From assembly GCA_963643175.1 (NCBI GenBank), contig CAVIJF010000032.1:1-17076 (forward strand): a DNA stretch of 17,076 nucleotides. The letters run 5' to 3'. The DNA is from CAMEON01 sp963643175 (GTDB lineage Bacteria > Bacillota > Clostridia > Oscillospirales > CAG-272). The notes under the pieces are model-generated. The model made no database searches. It was not told where the DNA came from and was given only the letters and a program-made list of their open reading frames with translations. Both the position numbers and the translations under genes were made by a program. Below, piece after piece: positions 7,084 to 13,265 of this stretch; the stretch's first letter is position 1, and every line of letters begins with the position of its first letter.

Positions 7084-7896
7084 ATGATTGTTGCCGAAAA
7101 GCCGTCCGCGGCAAACGCGGAAATCAAGGTACCCACCCGCGTCTGCCCCGGCTGCGGCGAGACTGTCCCGGATCCGGATGTACGCGCCAACGCCTGCGTC
7201 TGCCCCCGCTGTGGACATTACTTCCCCATGCCGGTCCGCGCACGCATCGCGCACCTGACCGACCCGGAGAGCTTCCGGGAGCTGTTTGACGAGGAGATAT
7301 TCACCGATCCGCTGGACTTCCCGGATTACAAGGAGAAGTACGACGCGGCAAAGAGCAAGAGCCACGAGAACGAGGGCGTTCTGTGCGGTACTGCCACGGT
7401 CGGCGGGCACAAAACCGCCCTGTTTGTCATGGATCCCGCCTTCATGATGGGCTCCATGGGCACCGTGGTGGGCGACCGGATTACGTCGCTGTTTGAGTAC
7501 GCCATCGTCAACCGGCTGCCCGTCATCGGATACACGGTGTCGGGCGGCGCACGGATGCAGGAGGGAATGCTGTCGCTGATGCAGATGGCAAAGACCTCCG
7601 CCGCCGTCAAGCGGCACAGCGATGCGGGGCTTCTGTACATCGCCGGGCTGACCGACCCGACCATGGGCGGCGTGACCGCCAGCTTTGCCATGCTGGGCGA
7701 CATCATCTTCGCCGAGCCGGGCGCCCGCATCGGCTTTGCGGGGCGGCGCGTGGTGGAGCAGGTGACGGGCGAGACACTGCCCGACAGCTTCCAGACTGCC
7801 GAATTCCAGCTGGAGAACGGATTCATTGACGAAATTCTGCCGCGGGACAAACAGCCGGAGCATCTGGCGCTGCTGCTGTCCCTGCACGGATACTGA
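7084..7896 (+). CDS. accD: Acetyl-CoA carboxylase carboxyltransferase beta subunit (AccD)
   Basis: This 270-residue subunit has the N-terminal zinc finger of AccD, C21-x2-C24 and C40-x2-C43, followed by a crotonase-fold carboxyltransferase domain. That domain has MDPAFMMGSMGTVVGDRI (about 115-132), SGGARMQEG (about 155-163) and a GFAGRRVVEQVTGE region. It transfers carboxylate from biotinyl-AccB to acetyl-CoA, working as an alpha2beta2 complex with AccA. It is slightly shorter than the usual 280-300 residues, mainly at the C terminus. The start has GGAGGAGG just upstream. AccB (BCCP) and AccC (biotin carboxylase) are not in the operon, so the complex must borrow them or use paralogues elsewhere. 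Confidence 0.95.
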   Translation: MIVAEKPSAANAEIKVPTRVCPGCGETVPDPDVRANACVCPRCGHYFPMPVRARIAHLTDPESFRELFDEEIFTDPLDFPDYKEKYDAAKSKSHENEGVLCGTATVGGHKTALFVMDPAFMMGSMGTVVGDRITSLFEYAIVNRLPVIGYTVSGGARMQEGMLSLMQMAKTSAAVKRHSDAGLLYIAGLTDPTMGGVTASFAMLGDIIFAEPGARIGFAGRRVVEQVTGETLPDSFQTAEFQLENGFIDEILPRDKQPEHLALLLSLHGY

Positions 7897-7911
7897 TAAG
7901 GAGGAGCCGGC

Positions 7912-8817
7912 ATGAATATGCAAAATATGCAAAATACCGGCGCTGCGGCGCTGACGATTTATGACCGCATCTGCCTGACGCGCAGGAACGGACGGGCGAC
8001 GGCAATCGACTACATAGAGTCCGGCGATATTTTCACGGACTTCTGCGAACTGCACGGCGACCGCACCTTCGGGGACGACCATGCCGTTATCGGCGGCATT
8101 GCCCGGCTGGACGGTATGCCGGTCACGGTGGTCGGCATCGACAAGGGGCGCGACCTGACCGAGCGGCTGGACAGGCACTTCGGGTGCGTCCTGCCGGAGG
8201 GCTACCGCAAGGCACTGCGGCTTATCCGGCAGGCGGAGAAATTTCACCGCCCGGTCGTCTGCTTTGTGGATACGCAGGGTGCGAACTGCGGCAAGGGCGC
8301 CGAGGAACGCGGCGCCGGCGAGGCAATCGCCCGCAACCTGTATGAGCTGTCGGCTGTCCGGACGCCCATCATCACGGTTATGATCGGGGAGGGCGGCAGC
8401 GGCGGCGCACTGGCGCTGGCGGTTGCCGACCGCGTGTGGATGCTGAGCAATGCGTACTACTCCGTCATCTCGCCGGAGTCCTGCGCCAGCATCCTGTTCA
8501 AGGACCCCAAGCGGGCGCCGGAGGCGGCGGAGCATCTGCACCTGACGGCGAACGACCTGCTGGAGATGGGCATTGTCGAGAAGAAAATCACCGAGCCGGA
8601 CTTTACGGACGCCGCGGCACGGCACAGCTTCATGAAAAAGCTGGGGCAGTCCCTGCACCGCGAGCTGAAGGAGCTGTCCCGGCTGGATACCGACCGCCTG
8701 CTGGCGGAGCGTACCGAGAAGTACCGCAAAATCGGACGCTACGACGCATACCGCGTTGCGGACACCGCGCCGGTTCCGGAGCAGCGCACGCACAGGTGGC
8801 TCTTCCATGGCAACTGA
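7912..8817 (+). CDS. accA: Acetyl-CoA carboxylase carboxyltransferase alpha subunit (AccA)
   Basis: This 301-residue partner of AccD shows ELHGDRTFGDDHAVIGGIA (46-64), KGRD (78-81), GAEERGAGEAIARNL (129-143), the oxyanion-hole glycine run GEGGSGGALAL (159-169) and VISPESCASIL (185-195). DTQGANCGKGAEE replaces the more usual DTPGAYPGIGAEE, and GIDKGRD replaces GHQKGRD; both are mild substitutions. AAGGAGG at 7898-7904 is spaced seven bases from the ATG at 7912, favouring it over the in-frame ATG two codons later. It sits 15 bases after accD, as expected for a 1:1 complex, and its end overlaps the next gene by 11 bases. Confidence 0.95.
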   Translation: MNMQNMQNTGAAALTIYDRICLTRRNGRATAIDYIESGDIFTDFCELHGDRTFGDDHAVIGGIARLDGMPVTVVGIDKGRDLTERLDRHFGCVLPEGYRKALRLIRQAEKFHRPVVCFVDTQGANCGKGAEERGAGEAIARNLYELSAVRTPIITVMIGEGGSGGALALAVADRVWMLSNAYYSVISPESCASILFKDPKRAPEAAEHLHLTANDLLEMGIVEKKITEPDFTDAAARHSFMKKLGQSLHRELKELSRLDTDRLLAERTEKYRKIGRYDAYRVADTAPVPEQRTHRWLFHGN

Positions 8818-9583
8818 AACGCCCCGCCGCCTGCTGATTATCAACGCAAGCCCGCACCGCGCCGCCAGCACCACGCTTCTGGCGACCAACGCCTTTGTGG
8901 AAGGAATGCAGGCGGGCGGTTCCTACGACTGCGAAACGGTGCATCTGTGTGCACTGAAAATCACGCCCTGTACCGGCTGCCTGTCCTGCTGGGGACGCAC
9001 GGAGGGCGAGTGCGTCATCCGGGGCGACGATATTCCGGCGCTCAAGCAGAAGATTCTGGATGCGGACGTCATCATCTGCAGTTTCCCGCTGTACTATTTC
9101 GGTGTGCCGGGGCAGATGAAGGTGGCGCTGGACAGGCTGCTGTCGCTCGTGTACGCCTACCACGGGCAGAACGCGCCGACCGACGGCTCCCCCGCACATG
9201 AATTCCGCTACCCGATGTCCGGCAAGCGGTTGCTGCTGATTTCCGGCTGTGCCTACAACGAAACGGATGTTGTCTACGACCCGGTGAGCCGGGAATTTGA
9301 CCTCATCTGCGGCAAGGGCAGCTACACCGCCCTGTTCTGCCCGCAGTTCAAGACCATGGCGGATCACGGCGGTGCGCGGCTTGCCCGCATACTGGCGCGG
9401 TTCACCGCCGCCGGCGAGGAGTACGCCCGCACCGGGGCGCTGACCGCCGAGACCGTCCGCGCCGTCACGCGTCCCCCCTTCTCGCCCGAAACCTACCGCA
9501 CCATTCTGGAAAACGTGTGGGCAAAGGAGCGGGAAAATTCTCCCCGCGACAGAAAGGATTCCACCCATGACAGTCAGAACTGA
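8807..9583 (+). CDS. Iron-sulfur-flavoprotein-like NAD(P)H/FMN oxidoreductase
   Basis: This 258-residue protein belongs to the flavodoxin-like NADPH-dependent FMN reductase fold. An FMN phosphate loop, NASPHRAASTT (13-23), follows the first strand, and FPLYYFGVPGQMKVALDR (near 94-111) is typical of the family. Cys55, 58, 61 and 69 form C-x2-C-x2-C-x7-C, which fits the compact cysteine motif of iron-sulfur flavoproteins (Isf) that hold a 4Fe-4S cluster. The reaction is not identifiable. In this operon it could reduce enoyl-ACP or another intermediate, or supply electrons; no standard enoyl reductase is present. The ATG at 8807 is chosen because MATETPRRLLIINASP begins just before the first strand; it overlaps accA by 11 bases. 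An upstream in-frame start would extend it within accA. The last 17 bases overlap plsX. Confidence 0.82.
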   Translation: MATETPRRLLIINASPHRAASTTLLATNAFVEGMQAGGSYDCETVHLCALKITPCTGCLSCWGRTEGECVIRGDDIPALKQKILDADVIICSFPLYYFGVPGQMKVALDRLLSLVYAYHGQNAPTDGSPAHEFRYPMSGKRLLLISGCAYNETDVVYDPVSREFDLICGKGSYTALFCPQFKTMADHGGARLARILARFTAAGEEYARTGALTAETVRAVTRPPFSPETYRTILENVWAKERENSPRDRKDSTHDSQN

Positions 9584-10595
9584 CGCCGTATCCGATGCAG
9601 CTGTAACCGATCAGACGGTTCGCCTTGCGGTTGACCTGCTGGGCGCGGACACCCCGGAGCAGGAGCTGTGCCGGGGGGCTGTCCGGGCGCTTGCCGGCAA
9701 TCCGGCGCTGTTCCTCTACCTGTGCGGGCACGCCGACGTGATTGCCGCCACGGTTGCGGAGCACGGCGGGGAGGCAGTCGCCGGGCGGTATGAGATTGTG
9801 GATGCGCCGGGTGCGCTGAGCAACAACGAGGATCCGATGCAGGCGTATCAGCGCACGGACGCCTCGCTGTGCGCCGCCATGCGGCTGGCGCACACGGGCG
9901 CGGCGGGCGGCGTCATCACCTGCGGCGCGACCGGCGCGGTGTTGGTGACGTCCATCATGATTCTGGGCAAACTGCCGCGCCTGCGTCCCATTCTGGCGGT
10001 GGAACTGACCAACCCGGCGGACGAGCCGCTCCTGCTTCTGGACTGCGGCGCGAACATCGACAGCCGCCCGGAGCTGTACCCCGCCTTTGCGCAGCTGGGG
10101 GACGCCTATATGCGCTGTATCGGCTGTGCCGAGCCGCGCATTGCACTGCTTTCCAACGGTGCCGAAGCCAAGAAGGGCTGTGAGGCAGTCAAGGCGGCGC
10201 ACGCCCTGCTGGAGGCGCAGTCCGTCCGGTTTGTCGGCAACATTGAGGCGACGTCCGCCCTGCGCGGCACGGCGGACGTCATCGTGTGCGACGGCTTCCA
10301 CGGCAACATTCTGCTCAAGTCGATTGAAGGCTCCGCCAAAGCGGCGCTGGACGAGGTATCCGCGCGGCTGTCGGCTGCCGGGCTGGAATCCGCCGCCGTT
10401 GCGGAGGTTTTAGCCTCCGTCCGCCGTCGCTACGACTACAACACGCAGGGCGGTGCGCTTCTGCTCGGTGTCCGGCGCCCTGTCATGAAGGGGCACGGTT
10501 CCGCCACCGGGGAAGCCATTGAGCACATGGCTGACCGTCTTGCCCTGCTCTGCCGCAACCGGTTTATCGAGCGCGTCACGGAAACGGTGGGGTGA
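9567..10595 (+). CDS. plsX: PlsX-like phosphate acyltransferase (divergent)
   Basis: This 342-residue protein matches PlsX in length and motif order: VRLAVDLLGAD (18-28), QRTDASL (95-101), LLDCGANID (157-165), FVGNIEATSAL (222-232), VIVCDGFHGNILLKSIEG (238-255) and GGALLLGV (295-302) with GHGS (309-312). PlsX converts acyl-ACP and phosphate to acyl-phosphate, the acyl donor of PlsY in phospholipid synthesis. Two normally strong motifs are altered: the start is AVDLLGADTP rather than AVDAMGGDxxP, and SAGNTGA is TCGATGA. This suggests a specialised paralogue with altered substrate or activity. AAAGGA before the ATG and a 17-base overlap with the upstream gene support the start. It is the last gene of the operon and would offload the finished chain. 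No PlsY is present. Confidence 0.85.
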   Translation: MTVRTDAVSDAAVTDQTVRLAVDLLGADTPEQELCRGAVRALAGNPALFLYLCGHADVIAATVAEHGGEAVAGRYEIVDAPGALSNNEDPMQAYQRTDASLCAAMRLAHTGAAGGVITCGATGAVLVTSIMILGKLPRLRPILAVELTNPADEPLLLLDCGANIDSRPELYPAFAQLGDAYMRCIGCAEPRIALLSNGAEAKKGCEAVKAAHALLEAQSVRFVGNIEATSALRGTADVIVCDGFHGNILLKSIEGSAKAALDEVSARLSAAGLESAAVAEVLASVRRRYDYNTQGGALLLGVRRPVMKGHGSATGEAIEHMADRLALLCRNRFIERVTETVG

Positions 10596-11037
10596 GGGGT
10601 GCCCGGCGGGACAGTTTGCCCCCGGCGCCTCCGGCTGACCCTGCGGTTTGCGGCACTGGCAGGGGTGCCCGTGCTCTGCCGTCTACGGTTGTCCCGACCT
10701 CGTATAAATCTTCTACCCCCATCCCCCGACCCGCGCTCACAGAGCGCTCTTCCCACGCCGGGGAAGGGGGGATTTTTGTTATCTTTTGCAAGGGGCTTCG
10801 CCCCTTGCAACCCTGCGACTGCGCCGGGGGCGGCACGGCGTGCCGGGCGGCAAGCGGTACCGGAAGGGTGCCCGTGCCCTGAATCCACGGCTAACTTTAC
10901 GGTTTCCGGCGCTGGAAGGGGGCTTGCCCCGGTGGTATCGGTATGCCGGGAGGTTCCCTTTGCCTTCTGGGGCACCGGGGGCACGGATAAGCTGCCGGCA
11001 CAGCGCGGAGGAACGGGGAACAAGCCCCGTTCCTCTT
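10596..11037. repeat. GC-rich intergenic repeat tract, right copy
   Basis: No credible gene lies here. A degraded relative of the 48-bp repeat lies near 10657-10710, followed by a GCGCTC/GAGCGC hairpin with loop ACA (10733-10747). Next come a CTTCCC/GGGAAG hairpin near 10750-10767, a T-run (10773-10777) and a hairpin with arms GCAAGGGGC (10788-10796) and its complement (10800-10808), loop TTC. That last hairpin is the counterpart of those at 69-89 and 986-1006, with compensatory changes in both arms. The G-rich stem and T-run near 10750-10777 could terminate the plsX operon. Confidence 0.6.
11008..11035 (+). terminator. Perfect 11-bp hairpin, possible weak terminator
   Basis: GAGGAACGGGG (11008-11018) pairs perfectly with 11025-11035 around the loop AACAAG. 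The bases after it are TTCCCCCTA, not a T-run, so intrinsic termination would be weak. It lies just upstream of the transketolase promoter and may insulate it from readthrough. Confidence 0.35.
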
Positions 11038-11039
11038 CC

Positions 11040-11098
11040 CCCTATCATTTTTCCCTTGACAAACCGCCGGCAGGCGTGTATAATGTAAACTGATAGGG
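11040..11098. promoter_or_regulatory. 8-bp inverted repeat framing the transketolase promoter
   Basis: CCCTATCA (11040-11047) and its exact complement TGATAGGG (11091-11098) are 43 bp apart. The left arm ends eight bases before the -35, and the right arm covers the expected transcription start. The spacing is compatible with a looped or doubly bound operator, or with a remnant of insertion; no protein can be assigned. Confidence 0.35.
11056..11084 (+). promoter_or_regulatory. Perfect-consensus sigma-A promoter for the transketolase operon
   Basis: TTGACA (11056-11061) and TATAAT (11079-11084) are separated by exactly 17 bp, matching the consensus at every position. The leader to the first start codon is about 290 nt and contains copy 2 of the 165-nt element. 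Confidence 0.9.
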
Positions 11099-11157
11099 TG
11101 CGCCGCTCCGGCAGAGGCATTCCCTTGAGGAAACGCCGGATAAATCGGCAGTTTCTT

Positions 11158-11322
11158 AAGGCTTCACCGCGCAATTCCGATGGTGCAATCGCACAACCGA
11201 ATTTTTCGTCAGACGATACAAAAAGCCGCAGGCTGCAGTGGCACTACGGTCAAGGCTTTTGTGAAGCATGACGAAAAAGGCGAAAGCAAGTGTGCCATGC
11301 GCGGATTGTGCGGTGAAGCCTT
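11158..11322. repeat. 165-nt MITE-like element, copy 2 (transketolase leader)
   Basis: Colinear with 1311-1475. The terminal inverted repeat is better preserved here: AAGGCTTCAC at the left and its complement at the right, extended outward by TT/AA and inward by CGCGCAAT with one G-U pair, giving about 20 bp. The T-to-C change relative to copy 1 at 11168 turns a U-G pair into C-G. A short ACCGCC/GGCGGT hairpin (11342-11358) lies between the element and the ribosome binding site. No ORF is encoded. The flanking TTA/TAA could reflect a TA-type target site but is not proof. Confidence 0.75.
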
Positions 11323-11379
11323 AAAAAAAGGATAACGGAAAACCGCCCCGCAGGCGGTACGGAAGGGGTAACAATCAGT

Positions 11380-12216
11380 ATGGAAGCATCAAAACAGCGC
11401 GAACTGGCATTACAGGCAGACAGGATACGGCTCGGTATTCTGGAGGGGACGCACGCCGCCGCCTCCGGACATCCGGGAGGCTCCCTGTCTATCGCCGACA
11501 TCCTGTCCTACCTGTATTTTTCCGAAATGCGGATCGATCCCGCCAACCCGGCATGGGCTGACCGCGACCGCTTCGTTCTCTCCAAAGGACACGCAGCCCC
11601 CGCCCTGTACGCGGCGTTGGCGCTGCGGGGCTATTTTCCTGTGTCGGAGTTGGCAAATCTGCGTAAGATCGACTCGATCTTGCAGGGGCACCCGGACATG
11701 AAGCATATCCCCGGCGTGGATATGTCCTCCGGCTCGCTGGGGCAGGGCATCTCTGCCGCCTGCGGCATGGCGCTCGCCGCCCGCCTGACGAGGAAGAAGT
11801 ACCGCGTCTATACCATCATCGGGGACGGCGAGAGTGAGGAAGGCGAGGTTTGGGAGGCGTTGATGTTCGCCGCCCGCTATGAGCTGGACAACCTGTGCGT
11901 TGTCATCGACAACAACGGACTGCAGATAGACGGTCCCATAGACCGGATTGTAGCGCCCGCGCCCTATGAGAAAAAGCTGGAGGGCTTCGGCGCACACGTG
12001 GTCACGATGGACGCGCATGACTTTGATTCCATCCGGCGCGCCTTTGACGAGGCAAAGACCGTAACCGGCAAGCCGACCGTCATCATTGCGCACTCGGTCA
12101 AGGGCAAGGGCGTGTCCTTCATGGAGAATCAGGTCAAGTGGCACGGTGCCGCCCCGAACGACGAGCAGTACGGGCAGGCGGTCGCGGAAATCAAAGCGCA
12201 CATGGAACAGCTGTAA
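11380..12216 (+). CDS. Transketolase, N-terminal (thiamine-diphosphate-binding) subunit
   Basis: This 278-residue protein equals the N-terminal half of a full-length transketolase. It shows SGHPGGSLS (29-37, His31), SKGHAAPALY (68-77), QGHPD (102-106), SGSLGQG (117-123) and the thiamine-diphosphate/Mg motif running from GDGESEEGE (148) to the asparagine pair at 178-179. With the next gene it forms a split transketolase, as in many Firmicutes and Archaea, moving two-carbon ketol units between sugar phosphates. The start ATG has a GGAAGGGG-type ribosome binding site at 11361-11368. It is the first gene after a perfect promoter and long leader, and is followed 12 bases later by its partner. Split 1-deoxyxylulose-phosphate synthase is less likely given the motif set. 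Confidence 0.93.
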   Translation: MEASKQRELALQADRIRLGILEGTHAAASGHPGGSLSIADILSYLYFSEMRIDPANPAWADRDRFVLSKGHAAPALYAALALRGYFPVSELANLRKIDSILQGHPDMKHIPGVDMSSGSLGQGISAACGMALAARLTRKKYRVYTIIGDGESEEGEVWEALMFAARYELDNLCVVIDNNGLQIDGPIDRIVAPAPYEKKLEGFGAHVVTMDAHDFDSIRRAFDEAKTVTGKPTVIIAHSVKGKGVSFMENQVKWHGAAPNDEQYGQAVAEIKAHMEQL

Positions 12217-12228
12217 GGGGGATAAATC

Positions 12229-13194
12229 ATGGGGTACATAAACGGACTGAAGACAGGCGATAAGGTCGCCACCAGAGAGGCATACGGGCGCGGGCTGTGC
12301 GATCTGGGCGCCACGCACGATTTCGCGGTGCTGGACGCCGACCTTGCCGAGGCAACCAAAACCTGCTACTTCGCAAAGGCTTTCCCCGACCGCTTCTTTG
12401 ACTGCGGCATCGCCGAGGGCAACATGGTAGGCGTCGCCGCCGGACTTGCCGCGGCGGGCAAAACCGTGTTCGCCTCCTCCTTCGCCATGTTTGCCTCCGG
12501 ACGGGCGTTCGAGCAGATACGCAACAGCGTGGCATACCCGCACCTGAACGTCAAAATCGCCGCCACGCACGCCGGCATTACGGTCGGCGAGGACGGCGCC
12601 ACCCACCAGTGCCTGGAGGATCTCGCGCTGATGCGCGTCCTGCCCGGCATGACCGTTATCAGCCCCGCCGATGCGGTGGAGGCTGTCGCCGCACTGGAGG
12701 CAGTGCTGGAGACGCCGGGACCCTGCTACCTGCGTTTCGGGCGATACGCCGTGCCGGTGCTGCACGACCCCGCCACCTACCGCTTTGAAATCGGCAGAGG
12801 CGAGGTTCTGCGGGACGGCACCGATGTCACGCTTGTCGCGAACGGCATCATGGTGTTCATGGCACTGAACGCCGCCGAAACGCTGGCGTCGGAGGGAATT
12901 TCCGCCCGCGTTATCAATATCCATACGATCAAGCCGCTGGATACGGAACTGCTGTGCACCGCCGCCGCCGAAACCGGCGCGGTCGTGACGGCAGAGGAGC
13001 ACAACATCATCGGCGGGCTTGGCTCCGCCGTTGCCGAGGCGCTGGCGGAGAAATGCCCCGTCCCGGTGGTGCGTGTCGGGGTGCGGGACAGCTTCGGGCG
13101 TTCCGGTAAGGTGCCGGCACTGCTGTCGATGTACGGACTGACGCCGGAGGCGCTGTGCGATGCCGCACGCCGTGCGGTGTCCATGAAGAAATAA
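12229..13194 (+). CDS. Transketolase, C-terminal (pyrimidine-binding) subunit
   Basis: This 321-residue protein carries the pyrimidine-binding domain, with the cofactor-activating Glu63 in CGIAEGNMVG (59-68). It also has FASSFAMFASGRAFEQIRN, THAGITVGEDGATHQCLEDL (His-containing active-site loop) and a C-terminal transketolase domain with INIHTIKPLD at about 225-234. It completes the active site at the interface with the subunit encoded just upstream. AAGGGGG lies nine bases before the ATG, and the 12-base intergenic spacing implies one transcript and equal expression. The gene looks intact and of normal length. Confidence 0.94.
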   Translation: MGYINGLKTGDKVATREAYGRGLCDLGATHDFAVLDADLAEATKTCYFAKAFPDRFFDCGIAEGNMVGVAAGLAAAGKTVFASSFAMFASGRAFEQIRNSVAYPHLNVKIAATHAGITVGEDGATHQCLEDLALMRVLPGMTVISPADAVEAVAALEAVLETPGPCYLRFGRYAVPVLHDPATYRFEIGRGEVLRDGTDVTLVANGIMVFMALNAAETLASEGISARVINIHTIKPLDTELLCTAAAETGAVVTAEEHNIIGGLGSAVAEALAEKCPVPVVRVGVRDSFGRSGKVPALLSMYGLTPEALCDAARRAVSMKK

Positions 13195-13265
13195 GCGGAA
13201 CCGTAAAAAATAATGCCTGGAACTGACTTCGGAAGTTCCCGTTGAAACACAGAGGAGGACGCAGA

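Noticed and set aside
7078..8889. 603-residue open frame on the minus strand opposite accD/accA
   Set aside because: Same artefact: it covers two well-supported carboxyltransferase genes, and its translation is low-complexity with no recognisable domain.
10599..11093. 164-residue + strand open frame after plsX
   Set aside because: It runs through repeat hairpins and the transketolase promoter, with Pro/Arg/Gly-rich low-complexity translation and no ribosome binding site.
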